Shown here: piece by piece, positions 17,178 through 25,813 of the stretch
Layout: each line of letters begins with the position of its first letter
Position numbering within the stretch: position 1 is the stretch's first letter
Source of the DNA: Dyadobacter bucti
GTDB lineage: Bacteria > Bacteroidota > Bacteroidia > Cytophagales > Spirosomataceae
Length of the DNA: 49,367 bases
Direction of reading: 5' to 3'
NCBI RefSeq assembly: GCF_005869225.1
Contig: NZ_SWFP01000019.1
Location: forward strand, 1-49,367
The notes under the pieces: model-generated
The model's database searches: none
Told to the model about the DNA's origin: nothing
The model's input: the letters and a program-made list of their open reading frames with translations, nothing else
Position numbers and translations under genes: made by a program

Positions 17178-17687
17178 CTATTTACGGGAGATTTCCCAAC
17201 GCCAGAGCAAACCCTCCTCGGCATCATTCACATCTTCGGTCTGTACAAAACCCAGTTTTTCGAGGATATGGGCAGAAGCATTCTCCTCAGCTACGGTATG
17301 TGCGATCACTTTTCTTACAGAACTATGGTTGAAAGCATGTAACAGCAAGCCCTGGGCAGTTTCAAATCCAAGTCCTTTCATGCGGTGCGAAGGCATTATT
17401 TCATAGCCAATCTCGACCACGCCATTTGGGTCAGGCTCACCTTTGTAGCCACAGGAGCCTATCAGCTGATTGTCGGGAATATGAATAATGAGGTAAACCC
17501 ACCAGTCTCTGAGTGGCGGATGCGCTTTCCAGCGATGGTAGGAAGGGGTGAAAGTGTCGCGGAATTCTGTCCACTTTTTAGGGACATTGACACCCATCAC
17601 CTTAGCCAGGGTATTATTTCCCATACGGATTGCGTCGTAGAGGGTATCGTCGCAGGGAACAATTCTTAAATGGGGGGTTTCAATCAT
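17178..17687 (-). CDS. GNAT family N-acetyltransferase (RimJ/RimL-like)
   Basis: 169 aa. It has the GNAT fold with the acetyl-CoA loop region EIMPSHRMKGLGFETAQ near residue 95 and the ENASAHILEKLGF block near 145. RimJ/RimL-type members acetylate N-termini or small molecules; the acceptor is unknown. It lies 35 bp after the 463-aa membrane protein gene and may be the last gene of that leftward group. Confidence 0.83.
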   Translation of the reverse strand: MIETPHLRIVPCDDTLYDAIRMGNNTLAKVMGVNVPKKWTEFRDTFTPSYHRWKAHPPLRDWWVYLIIHIPDNQLIGSCGYKGEPDPNGVVEIGYEIMPSHRMKGLGFETAQGLLLHAFNHSSVRKVIAHTVAEENASAHILEKLGFVQTEDVNDAEEGLLWRWEISRK

Positions 17688-17722
17688 ATTAATCTGAAAT
17701 CAGCCCCCAATGTAAGAAACTA

Positions 17723-19114
17723 TTATGAGTTGTTCTCGTCAAAGCGGTCTGTAATCGCTTTGCGAATGGCCTGATGAGGGCGCATGCCCGAGCTTTTGGT
17801 ACGTGGAACGGCCCGGTCTGAAGTAGAATTGGACTTAGCGCGTAGTGCCAGATTGGATATTGTCAGATGACTGTTTTTCCACGTATCATATTCTTCTTCA
17901 CTCATTACATCGCGGGTTACCTGGCCATGCGCATACCCGTCACCAAATGACTGAATCCGGCTGGAGGTAAGTGCCATTTTGCGTTCCAGTTCGAGAGCTT
18001 CGATTTCGGCGCGGATACGGGTTTCTTCCTCTTTGAGGTCTTCCCATTTTGGCATTACGGCAATATCATTTTCCAGAATATTTTTTTGCGACAGGTGGCT
18101 TGCAAGCGATTTTTGCAAAGGCTCCATTTGTTTCAAAATTCTTTTCCTTCTTCTTCTCAATCGCCACAATTTAGGATCGACTTGTAACCATCTGTACCAA
18201 AATCCCTGCAATACAGGCAACGCCATACCCAATGAAACGGCACCGGCCACGGCAAAGAGTACACCGCTCAGAACAAATGAAAGAAGTGCCCATGGACTGT
18301 TCACCAGATCAAGGTTCAGCTGATCTGAATTTCTGAGTGCTTCTTCGATCTTGTTGGTTAGTTCAGGACTATTTACCGGCGCGCCCGTTAATGGGTCAAC
18401 TGCGTTTAGCTGTAAGTTTTTTACAGATTTATTGATAGCCTCTTTCAATTTATCCGTTCTGTAAGCTTCATAGCGGAACCAGCCCAAAATGATCAGGGTA
18501 ACGATCGCAAAAATGGATAACGTCAGCTTAAAGCCTGCATACCTCGATTTCCCTTTCGGAGCGGCCTCGTTGTGATAAGGTTCTTCTACAAGCCGGTCGT
18601 AGGCAGGTTTTAGTAAAATAGACAGCATCGCCAGACCGATCGCAAAAGCCCAGGCTTCATTCGGGTTCCGGATGTTGAGCGCGTAGGCAACAATTTCATG
18701 CGAAATAATGAGGTCACCCGCTACAAAAGATATACCTGCTGCCAGAAAGATCAATCCTGCGATCAGCGAATAAGTAGGTGATTTTTCTGCGCGTTTGTCT
18801 TTTAATTCCTCTGTGGTCGAATCAATGTCCGCTACCGAAATTTCCAGGTCATTGATTTGTTTGGTGGCATTGTTGAGGCCTGTTATCTCATTCTGAAGCT
18901 TATCGAACGCAGTTTTCTGGCGTTGGATCGTGTCCTGATATCTGTTCCGGACGGATTGCAGGTCTTCTTTTTTTGATTCCAGTCTTTCCTGAAGCCACAC
19001 ATGGTTTACATTGCTGGACAAAAATGTTTCATAAACCTGGCGGTCGACACCTTCAATCCCGCTGGAATACCCGTGCTGGTAATCTCCGCTTTGGTTTGGA
19101 TCCTGTTCGTTCAT
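17723..19114 (-). CDS. Unrecognised membrane protein with two coiled-coil regions
   Basis: 463 aa; no family recognised. An acidic, polar N-terminus is followed by a long heptad-rich region (about residues 38-112). Four membrane segments follow at about 115-137, 153-170, 193-213 and 275-304. After them comes an arginine-rich patch (RLRRRRKR, near 318-325) that suggests a cytoplasmic face, then a second coiled coil (about 326-385). A histidine/glycine/tyrosine motif occurs near both ends (YQHGYSSG, DGYAHGQ). It shares its coiled coil-membrane-coiled coil plan with the next gene upstream, from which it is separated by 39 bp. The pair may form a complex; no function can be stated. Confidence 0.72.
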   Translation of the reverse strand: MNEQDPNQSGDYQHGYSSGIEGVDRQVYETFLSSNVNHVWLQERLESKKEDLQSVRNRYQDTIQRQKTAFDKLQNEITGLNNATKQINDLEISVADIDSTTEELKDKRAEKSPTYSLIAGLIFLAAGISFVAGDLIISHEIVAYALNIRNPNEAWAFAIGLAMLSILLKPAYDRLVEEPYHNEAAPKGKSRYAGFKLTLSIFAIVTLIILGWFRYEAYRTDKLKEAINKSVKNLQLNAVDPLTGAPVNSPELTNKIEEALRNSDQLNLDLVNSPWALLSFVLSGVLFAVAGAVSLGMALPVLQGFWYRWLQVDPKLWRLRRRRKRILKQMEPLQKSLASHLSQKNILENDIAVMPKWEDLKEEETRIRAEIEALELERKMALTSSRIQSFGDGYAHGQVTRDVMSEEEYDTWKNSHLTISNLALRAKSNSTSDRAVPRTKSSGMRPHQAIRKAITDRFDENNS

Positions 19115-19153
19115 GACCTTAAATATTTTGATTGATCGAAATTGAATGATTTC

Positions 19154-20287
19154 TTACTCTCCGCTTTTCTGGATCAGATTGAGTTGTTTGCCCGTCAGCT
19201 CATTTTTCATACGGCGGGCAAGGTAAAACTCACTTTCAAAAAGCTTGATCAGCATATCCCTTTTTGCATAAAGCCGGTCACGCTCTGTTTCATCCGCATT
19301 TTGCTCACGCAGGATCTGCCATTTTTTTACACGAAGCTCATCCAGCTCTTCCTGAAGGGTCACACATTCCGCCTCCCGGTTGTAAGTGTTGTCCAGTGAT
19401 TCGCGACGGTCATTGCGGGTCATGAGCCAGGATTGCAGATCGTTGCGAAGAACGGTGATGTTGCTCAGCAACAACTTTCCTGCGAAGAGGAAGAGGAAGA
19501 AAACAAATACAAAAAGTGCAAAAGCCTGCCACCAGCTCTGGTAGGAAATTACGTTGGCGAACACAAACAAAGCTGCTGCAAAAGGCAGCCCGATCTCTTC
19601 CAGAAGTGTTTTCCAGTTCACGCGCGACTCAGAATCATGGAATAAAGATATGCGGCCAAAAAGGCTGAACATACCAGCCAGAAAAACACCCAGCGAAATC
19701 CAGGAGTTATCAGCAAAAGCGGGCTTCAACGATTCCTTGATCAGAAAAAAATTGCCGAGACACATGGCTACACAAAGTGTGATACCGATCAGCGTTCTGG
19801 GCAAATGATGTCCGTTCGAGGCCGGAATAGCTGGATTTTTAAGTTTTTCCTGCAGTTCTTCGATCCTGTTGCTTTTTTGTCCGATAAAAAGGTTCAGTTC
19901 CTGTATGTGCTCATTATGCTGCTCAATCCTGCCGATATACCCGGCTGCGAGGGTGGAAAAATACTTGTGAATGATATCGGTTTTTTCGCTGGAGTCTGAC
20001 TCGGAAAGTCCGAATAAGACGCCTTCATCCCGTAATGTATCCTCGTCCTGTAGCCAGTAGGGGATAGGGACTTCAATTTTTGGGTTTTCTGATGGCTGCA
20101 TTTTTAACGGGTCAGTCGCTGACATTGCATTTTGCCGGTTGTCAACATTTAAAGAGGAGGGAAGTGGGTTGCCGGTAGGTTGTGTCGCAGTTTCCTGTTC
20201 TGTTACCGGCTCATCATCATAATATTGGTTCTCGTCGGACTCTCTGGGACGGAACCAGTTGGTAAGGTACTCAGTCAATTTGGCCAT
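19154..20287 (-). CDS. Unrecognised membrane protein with coiled coils, partner-like to 17723-19114
   Basis: 377 aa; no family recognised. About 70 disordered, acidic residues come first, then the block PIPYWLQDEDTLRDEGVLFG (71-90). A coiled coil follows (about 110-150), then four hydrophobic segments (about 165-184, 193-214, 233-249 and 252-276) and a second coiled coil (about 300-360). The conserved-looking first block could be a docking element. The gene lies 39 bp upstream of a protein of the same plan and 93 bp downstream of the HolD-like gene, all leftward. A membrane-bound scaffold is an inference only. Confidence 0.7.
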   Translation of the reverse strand: MAKLTEYLTNWFRPRESDENQYYDDEPVTEQETATQPTGNPLPSSLNVDNRQNAMSATDPLKMQPSENPKIEVPIPYWLQDEDTLRDEGVLFGLSESDSSEKTDIIHKYFSTLAAGYIGRIEQHNEHIQELNLFIGQKSNRIEELQEKLKNPAIPASNGHHLPRTLIGITLCVAMCLGNFFLIKESLKPAFADNSWISLGVFLAGMFSLFGRISLFHDSESRVNWKTLLEEIGLPFAAALFVFANVISYQSWWQAFALFVFVFFLFLFAGKLLLSNITVLRNDLQSWLMTRNDRRESLDNTYNREAECVTLQEELDELRVKKWQILREQNADETERDRLYAKRDMLIKLFESEFYLARRMKNELTGKQLNLIQKSGE

Positions 20288-20380
20288 AGTCAGATATGGA
20301 TTAGCCTGCGATTTTCCATGAAAACAGTGAATTTAACAACATTATTGTGATGACCGGACATTAAAAAAGTTAAAATGCTC

Positions 20381-20962
20381 TTAGCTAGGCATTTCAAACA
20401 TTTTTTGTAGGGCCTGCCAAAGTTTTTTCTTGAGGTTTCTGTCAGCTTCAATCACAGCCAGCGGATCGGCAAGAAGAAACCAGATTCCATCAATGGACTT
20501 TGGTGTGTAAGGAACCAGTAAAAGGTCCAATTTCAGCTTAATGAGGGGAACGCCAAATGTAATGAAGTAACTGGTCTTTTTATCTGAAAGGACTTTCCGG
20601 GCGTCGTGACCCGGCAGAAAACTGAAATTCAGGATGTCCGAATTTTCAATGGAGGAGCCGACCGCTTTCAGGATATTATCCAAAAATATGGCTTCGGAGG
20701 TGATCAGATCCTGTTTTTTAGGCTCGTCGGTCAATATCAGAATCTTATGCTTAAGCAAAGGAAAAACGTCCGTAACCGGGGCGCGTTCTCTGACTATAAC
20801 AGGTGGTTGCTGCTTTACAGCTGAAATGGAGGGAGTTTCAGGTTCTTTTTGTTCTGGTGACTTGGGTTCCGGCGCGTTAACTGTCTCCACTGCTTTTTCT
20901 TCCAGATGAAACAGCGTTTCGTTCTGGTACATGATCTGAAAAAATGCCGGAGAAGAGCTCAT
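20381..20962 (-). CDS. Protein with a C-terminal domain resembling DNA polymerase III psi (HolD)
   Basis: 193 aa. Residues 1-65 are low-complexity (Pro/Glu-rich linker). Residues 68-190 form a compact domain: strand HKILILTDEP, a helix around SEAIFLDNILKAV, strand YFITFGVP, then LLADPLAVIEADRNLKKKLW near the C-terminus. The order and the last motif (small-x-Pro followed ~9 residues later by an N-x-x-x-K-x-x-LW helix) resemble the E. coli psi subunit HolD, but identity is low and this is by eye. If right, it would link the clamp loader to single-strand binding protein. It lies 23 bp after the nuclease gene. It could instead be an unrelated alpha-beta protein. Confidence 0.6.
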   Translation of the reverse strand: MSSSPAFFQIMYQNETLFHLEEKAVETVNAPEPKSPEQKEPETPSISAVKQQPPVIVRERAPVTDVFPLLKHKILILTDEPKKQDLITSEAIFLDNILKAVGSSIENSDILNFSFLPGHDARKVLSDKKTSYFITFGVPLIKLKLDLLLVPYTPKSIDGIWFLLADPLAVIEADRNLKKKLWQALQKMFEMPS

Positions 20963-20985
20963 GGATTTTGTTAGTAAAAAAGTAT

Positions 20986-21555
20986 TTAGTTAAAGACCTG
21001 TCCGAACACACTTCCCGACTGGCTCCATATACCCAGTTTCTTTTTCTTTGCCTGAACTTCCAGATTGGCATATTCAGTGTTGCGGGAATATTTTTTAAAA
21101 TGAACCGCCAGGCCCCTTTTAACCAACTCCTTATTTAAATTTTGACCGTTCGAAAGGATTACTTCTCCCAATAGCCGGCCATATTTATCAAATTCGCCGG
21201 TATGTCTGATCCGGACAGTTTGCCGGAAACATTTTTGGGAAGTATACTGCTTCGCCGACTGGTAAAATGGTCGTCCGCGTTCCGGGCAATTGATATGCAG
21301 GAGACGGATTCTTACTGGCTTGCCTGCCCGCCGTCCGGCTTTTCTTCCGGAATAAATATATTTTAATTCAATCGTGTCCCCATCCTGTATTCCGATTACT
21401 TCTGCTCTTAACGGATTTGGTAATTCGGCACTTCCCTGGATCAGCCCCTTTTTTTGATTCGGGATAATCTGGAAAGAAGCAGACCCAAAAGTTAAAGTCA
21501 GGATAAAAAGGTAATATGCAATTTTTCTTAAAGCGGGAGTATTCAAAAGATGCAC
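20986..21555 (-). CDS. Secreted SNase-family (thermonuclease-like) nuclease
   Basis: 189 aa with a GTG start and an N-terminal hydrophobic signal (about residues 12-28). The staphylococcal nuclease fold is clear. The acidic pair is in IQDGDTIEL (D58, D60), the Arg/Glu pair in VRIRLLHINCPER (R84, E92), and the second Arg in DKYGRLLGE (R127), corresponding to R35, E43 and R87 of the Staphylococcus enzyme. The calcium ligand equivalent to D40 appears to be Asn (N89). It probably cleaves DNA or RNA outside the cytoplasm. It is the first gene of a leftward set that also has two membrane coiled-coil proteins. Confidence 0.87.
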   Translation of the reverse strand: MHLLNTPALRKIAYYLFILTLTFGSASFQIIPNQKKGLIQGSAELPNPLRAEVIGIQDGDTIELKYIYSGRKAGRRAGKPVRIRLLHINCPERGRPFYQSAKQYTSQKCFRQTVRIRHTGEFDKYGRLLGEVILSNGQNLNKELVKRGLAVHFKKYSRNTEYANLEVQAKKKKLGIWSQSGSVFGQVFN

Positions 21556-21606
21556 GAGAACGGATTCATAACGGTTTTAAACGTTAAATATAGAGATAGT
21601 TTCCCG

Positions 21607-22014
21607 TCACTTTTCATTTAGCTTGTACCATTTGATGTCCTTCAGCGGAGCTCTGCGCGCGACAGTTGCAGATGGTGCATAGTTCTTTTCCAGATAGTCA
21701 AGCACTTGCTTTTCCGTTTCTCCAAGTTCCCATAAATTATGATTTGCCTGCATCCAGCGTATTTTTTGTTTCCAGCCATCCCGGGTAAAGCGGTTTTGCA
21801 TGATAAGCTTAGACGAGTGGCAACTGGTACATTGCGCTTTGACCATATACAGGTTCGGATCTACGATCAATCCGGTTTCGGCGTCCTTTTTGATCGTATC
21901 TGCATTCGCTGTAGCAGTATATCCGGAAGTTACAGCAACATCTTTTTTATAGAAAGTGCCGGACATCAACGCCAAACCAGTCACGAGGACCAATAAAACT
22001 CTCATACTTGACAT
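21607..22014 (-). CDS. sorB: c-type cytochrome subunit of sulfite dehydrogenase (SorB-like)
   Basis: 135 aa from the ATG chosen here; the ORF extends upstream, but an earlier start would run into sorA. A signal-like segment (MRVLLVLVTGLALMSG) is followed by one heme-binding CTSCH motif, then the SorB-like block NRFTRDGWKQKIRWMQ and a C-terminal KNYAP. It would take electrons from the molybdenum subunit in the periplasm. It starts 20 bp after sorA, so co-expression and complex formation are expected. The heme's sixth ligand cannot be assigned. Confidence 0.85.
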   Translation of the reverse strand: MSSMRVLLVLVTGLALMSGTFYKKDVAVTSGYTATANADTIKKDAETGLIVDPNLYMVKAQCTSCHSSKLIMQNRFTRDGWKQKIRWMQANHNLWELGETEKQVLDYLEKNYAPSATVARRAPLKDIKWYKLNEK

Positions 22015-22034
22015 ATTAACTTGATTTTCCCTAA

Positions 22035-23267
22035 CTAACCTACTTTTACAGCTATCCTTTCGCATGCATTGTTCAGATAACCACCCGGGTTCCAGGCGGG
22101 CATGACCATCGGCTGTGAATTTCCTCTGTCATCTGTGGCGCGTGCCCACACTTCATAATAGCCTTTGACCGGGAATTTCACCTTGGTGCTCCAGTGTTGC
22201 CAGGCAAGCCTGTTTACAGGAGCTTCTGTCTTGCAGGTTTGCCAGGTCGCTCCAAAATCGATGGAAACCTCCACTTTTTTAACAGCGTGGTCACCCGCCC
22301 AGGCGTGGCCGCGTAGCGAGAGCTCGGTATCCTGTGAAATCATCGCACCTGATTTTGGATAAGTAATCAGCGATTTTACAGGCATGGATTCAATGATCCG
22401 GAAATATTCATCTGTTTGCGGAACATCTTCGCCCGGAGCTACGGGGCTTTTAGGCATTTTATAGCTATGGCCGTCCATTTTGGCGCCGTCATGTACCTTG
22501 TTTCTTACGGAAATCCGGTTCAGCCATTTGCCGGAAACCGAAGCCGGCCAGCCTCCTATCACCAGCCGTAACGGGTAGCCGTGGAATTCGGGAATATCTT
22601 TTCCATTCAGTTGCCATGCAATGAGCGTTTCATCTTCCAGGGCTTTTGCAATCGGGACTCCTCTCGAGATCGGCTCTTTTTTCGGGTCCCGGCTGAGGTG
22701 GATGTCACTGCCATGGTAACCAATATATACAGCATCGTTTTTTATGCCGACATCTGCTAATACATCTTTCAAACGGATGCCTGTCCACTGCGCGCAGTGA
22801 ACGGCTCCTTGTCCCCATTGATTACCCGAGGCGGGAGGCTGGAATCCTGAGCGACCGTTTCCGCCACATTCGAGTACCAGCTGATAAGTATAATGTTTGA
22901 AACGCTTTTTCAGCTCATCGAGGGTATAAGTTCTTTTTGACTTCGCAGATTCCCCGTCAATGGTCAGAGTCCAGTTTTTCACATCTGTTTTATCCGGGAC
23001 CAGTCCGTTGTTCCTGATGAACATTTTATCCACAGGTGTAATGCGGTCGTCGAGCAGATGAACAGGTGATTCTACGTTCCAAGGCTTGTCTCCCTGTACG
23101 ATCATGTCAGGATTTTTACCTTTCAATGCATCATTTTCATCAAACAGGATCGGTACATAGCCTTTTGGAAGTTTATCGGCAAAAACGATTTCTGTACCCA
23201 GGCTCGCTGCCAATGCGGAGAGGCTGGTAGTTTTTAAAAAATGTCGTCTGTTAAATGCAGGGTTCAT
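22035..23267 (-). CDS. sorA: Molybdopterin-dependent sulfite dehydrogenase (SorA-like)
   Basis: 410 aa. It has a twin-arginine signal (NRRHFLKTTSLSALAAS, residues 6-22) for folded export. The oxidoreductase molybdopterin domain has the Mo-binding cysteine in LECGGNGRSGF (C134). The C-terminal Mo-co dimerisation domain (about 290-405) contains VSIDFGATW and YEVWARATDDRG. The enzyme oxidises sulfite to sulfate in the periplasm and passes electrons to the cytochrome encoded 20 bp downstream. It is probably a two-gene operon. Its job may be detoxifying sulfite from sulfur amino acid or sulfonate breakdown. Confidence 0.92.
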   Translation of the reverse strand: MNPAFNRRHFLKTTSLSALAASLGTEIVFADKLPKGYVPILFDENDALKGKNPDMIVQGDKPWNVESPVHLLDDRITPVDKMFIRNNGLVPDKTDVKNWTLTIDGESAKSKRTYTLDELKKRFKHYTYQLVLECGGNGRSGFQPPASGNQWGQGAVHCAQWTGIRLKDVLADVGIKNDAVYIGYHGSDIHLSRDPKKEPISRGVPIAKALEDETLIAWQLNGKDIPEFHGYPLRLVIGGWPASVSGKWLNRISVRNKVHDGAKMDGHSYKMPKSPVAPGEDVPQTDEYFRIIESMPVKSLITYPKSGAMISQDTELSLRGHAWAGDHAVKKVEVSIDFGATWQTCKTEAPVNRLAWQHWSTKVKFPVKGYYEVWARATDDRGNSQPMVMPAWNPGGYLNNACERIAVKVG

Positions 23268-23370
23268 TTCGGTGTTAGGGAATTTATAATATCAACGGCC
23301 AAATTTAAACAAACCATATTTGTTAAACACCGCATAATGTAAACTTACCCTTATCAATGACATTAAAACG

Positions 23371-23402
23371 AAAAAACAGGTTACCGATCTGGTAACCTGT
23401 TT
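23371..23402 (-). terminator. Intrinsic terminator of the ferritin-like gene pair
   Basis: A perfect 12-bp stem (AAACAGGTTACC / GGTAACCTGTTT) with a 5-base loop is followed on the minus strand by TTTTTT-type sequence. It lies about 80 bp after the stop at 23483. Confidence 0.9.
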
Positions 23403-23482
23403 GAGTCAAAGTAGTGTGTTGCTACATTTTGGACGATATAGTCACATCAAAATGTGTCTGTGCCCGTAGAGGAAGTCTACAT

Positions 23483-24274
23483 TTATTTTTTGAAAAATGG
23501 CCCAGCTATTGCCAGTACAGCTTCTTTACTCAATGGCTCATCAAACGCCTCCGTGATCGCGGCAGGAGATTTGGAAGCAAGTCCTGTTAAATCTACTCCA
23601 CCCTGAGTCATATTGTCTTCACCCGCATAAATAGCTGCAACCGCCCCTGCTTTCCCAGTGATCCAGCCTTTCATGGCTGCGTTTCCTGTAACAGTGGCCG
23701 CAAGCCGACGAACAACCGCCGCGTGGCGTGCCTCCACCGAGTGTACTTGCAATGCATATTCAAGGATCTGGGGATCAGCAATCAATGCGCCAGCCTGTCC
23801 TTTGTATGCACGTACTCCAGTATCTTCCAGCGCGCTGGAGACAGTTACGAAAGTTGCGTAGTTGGTCAGTACATCACCAAAAGCACCACCGTAGAACAAA
23901 TCGAATGTTGGTTTCGCAATCGCCTTGGCCCCCAAGGCCTTTACAAGAAATGCAACGTGCTGTGTTTCGTGCTTGCCGATTTGGGTAAATATGGCTTTGT
24001 CAGCTGCAGGTATCAGGTTGGCAGCCGCGTTACCGGCTTTGTAAAATTCGTCTTCCAGGTATTCCAGGGTCAGCGCATAATTTAAGACATCCACTGCCGC
24101 TGCTGATTGCGCATAGGCTTTGTTGACTACGGAAGCAAATACGGTTGGAACTGCTACGGCCGCAAGTTTACTGCTTACGCGGTTCATAAAGTGACGACGT
24201 GTGGCATGCTCCAGGCGGCCTACTGCGTCACCATCGAATTTCTGAAATTCATCTATTATTTTGAAAATATCCAT
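23483..24274 (-). CDS. Exported ferritin-like domain protein
   Basis: 263 aa. The N-terminus has RRHFMNRVSSKLAAVAVP, a twin-arginine-like signal preceded by ~25 residues. The four-helix ferritin-like domain (Ferritin_2 type) has carboxylate/histidine motifs: LEYLEDEFY, GKHETQHVAFL, ALEDTGVRAY and SVEARHAAVVR, in the order expected for a di-iron site. The function is unknown; members are found in desiccation-related and stress-related proteins. It is 27 bp downstream of a second ferritin-like gene, so the two are probably co-transcribed and may form a heteromer. Confidence 0.87.
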   Translation of the reverse strand: MDIFKIIDEFQKFDGDAVGRLEHATRRHFMNRVSSKLAAVAVPTVFASVVNKAYAQSAAAVDVLNYALTLEYLEDEFYKAGNAAANLIPAADKAIFTQIGKHETQHVAFLVKALGAKAIAKPTFDLFYGGAFGDVLTNYATFVTVSSALEDTGVRAYKGQAGALIADPQILEYALQVHSVEARHAAVVRRLAATVTGNAAMKGWITGKAGAVAAIYAGEDNMTQGGVDLTGLASKSPAAITEAFDEPLSKEAVLAIAGPFFKK

Positions 24275-24301
24275 TTTTTCAGGTCTGATTAGTGTTGGGA
24301 A

Positions 24302-25018
24302 TTATTTACCTACGTTGGCTCCATTGATCGTGTCCTTCACATAGCCTTTCACAGCAGCGAGGATATCTGCCGGTGCGACAGCTTTGTCGAATCCGTTTGC
24401 GTCAACGATGTCGTCTCCTGCAAATCCAGCTGTTTTTGGTGTAAGGAGATCGCGGATTACTGCGGCATGTCTTGCCTCTACCGAAACAATTTTCCCTGCC
24501 AGTAACAAGATGCCTCCGTCTTTAATGAGTTTTCCCGCACCGTTGTAAGCGGCAACGCCAGTATCTTCAAACAATTTTGCAGCTCCCAGTACTGCATCCC
24601 TTTTGGTGAAATCGATTGATGCAAAATTCGGTGTCAGACCTTTGATTGCATTCGCGCCTAGTGCTTTTTTGAAAAATTCAGCGTGTATAATCTCGTGGTC
24701 GCGGATATCAGTTAATATAGTCTTTTCCGCATCAGTCATGCCTGCATAGGGTGTTGCAATGACCTGTGTGTAGAATGCAGCTTCCAGCTGTTCGAGTGCG
24801 TAAGCATAATTAAGAACTCCCGTGTCGCCGCTTCCCAGATCCACTGTGTCTGTACCGGGGTTCATCGGGTCCGGATCATCGTCTTTGCAACTCAGCGCGA
24901 AAGCGCCTATGGAAGTTGCTAGTCCAGCAGAGCGCAAAAACAAGCGTCTGTTGACCGCTGACGTATTTTTCCTCTCTTGGTTGTCAGTGTTGTTGTCTGA
25001 TTTCATTGTTCTGTTCAT
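24302..25018 (-). CDS. Ferritin-like domain lipoprotein with twin-arginine signal
   Basis: 238 aa. The signal NRRLFLRSAGLATSIGAFALSC combines a twin-arginine motif with a lipobox cysteine (ALSC), so a Tat-exported lipoprotein is likely. The ferritin-like domain has ALEQLEAAFY, RDHEIIHAEFF, FEDTGVAAY and SVEARHAAVIR, paralogous to the next gene. The start is the first ATG; an alternative lies four codons later. About 290 bp upstream, on the same strand, is a mini-ORF with a terminator (25301-25391). That may be a separate transcript or an attenuator. Confidence 0.87.
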   Translation of the reverse strand: MNRTMKSDNNTDNQERKNTSAVNRRLFLRSAGLATSIGAFALSCKDDDPDPMNPGTDTVDLGSGDTGVLNYAYALEQLEAAFYTQVIATPYAGMTDAEKTILTDIRDHEIIHAEFFKKALGANAIKGLTPNFASIDFTKRDAVLGAAKLFEDTGVAAYNGAGKLIKDGGILLLAGKIVSVEARHAAVIRDLLTPKTAGFAGDDIVDANGFDKAVAPADILAAVKGYVKDTINGANVGK

Positions 25019-25300
25019 AGCAATAAAGGATTACTGAATTTCCGTTCGTCCGTCGAAGGATTGTTTGACAGACCTACGCCGATGCATTTACTTTAGATCA
25101 GAACAGACCGAAGGATTGGAATTGATATGGGCCGAAAACGACGTTTTGAGATCGCCCGGACATCAGAAAAAATATAGAGCATCAATGGTGTTTTTCTGAT
25201 GTAACTTATTGATTAATAGGTAGTATACATACTGTCACGTATACTGTTTAAATTTAACCGTGAAAAAATTGTATAAAAAGTTTAAAAAAAATGGAGAAAA

Positions 25301-25328
25301 ACAAAAAGGAGTCTATTTCTAGACTCCT
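25301..25328 (-). terminator. Leftward intrinsic terminator in the intergenic region
   Basis: A perfect 9-bp stem (AGGAGTCTA / TAGACTCCT) with a 4-base loop is followed on the minus strand by TTTTTGTTTTT-type sequence. The only candidate gene it can end is the 16-codon mini-ORF just upstream, or a small RNA. Confidence 0.82.
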
Positions 25329-25340
25329 GATGCTTTCAGA

Positions 25341-25391
25341 CTAACCGATGAATAGGGGGGAAAATAACGTTGAGTAATAATGCCGAAACAT
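25341..25391 (-). CDS. Possible 16-aa peptide or leader (MFRHYYSTLFSPLFIG)
   Basis: ATG to TAG, 16 codons, ending 12 bp before a strong leftward terminator. The peptide is rich in aromatic residues (three Phe, two Tyr) and has a hydrophobic C-terminal half. Alone this would be chance, but a terminator in this spot with no other gene to serve suggests a short transcript. It may be a tiny membrane-active peptide, an attenuation leader for the ferritin-like operon, or part of a small RNA. Coding is not proven. Confidence 0.3.
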   Translation of the reverse strand: MFRHYYSTLFSPLFIG

Positions 25392-25813
25392 ATACTCAAA
25401 AAAATATGAATGTATAGCGTTAGATCATTTGTTAGTGTTGTAGCCTACTTTCTACAAATGTATGAAAAAATATTTCTACGAAAATATAATAGAATTTGTT
25501 ACTGAACAACTGTTAGCGCTAAAAAATTTATATTTTTTTTAAATTCCACAATGTCAGGGGTTTATAGAAAATAAAGGTTCTGCAAGCGAAGTCGATAATG
25601 CGGTTAATTTCCTCAGTTTGTAGCAGAGTTCCTTGGGCGGGATTTGTATAATCCTGTTTTGAAAATTTATAAATAATTCAATTCTTATCTGAAATACCGT
25701 TAAATAATCCTTTAAAAAAGTCTTGCGGAAAGTGCAAGATCTCATGCGGTTTTTGCAAAAGGATCTGCGAAGTAATCCTGTTGATTTGTGAGGTAATTCA
25801 CCTAACAATCAAT

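Larger units (their letters stand above)
25019..25813. other. Long AT-rich intergenic region with a terminator and a mini-ORF
   Basis: About 800 bp lie between the leftward ferritin-like lipoprotein and the rightward metalloprotease. It is very AT-rich. The supported structures are the terminator at 25301-25328 and the mini-ORF at 25341-25391, both leftward. An 84-codon leftward ORF (25554-25808) shows no recognisable features and is not called. Divergent promoters for the two flanking genes are expected here, but no exact consensus was found. Confidence 0.5.

Noticed and set aside
25554..25808. 84-codon leftward ORF before the metalloprotease
   Set aside because: No recognisable features; AT-rich intergenic DNA.
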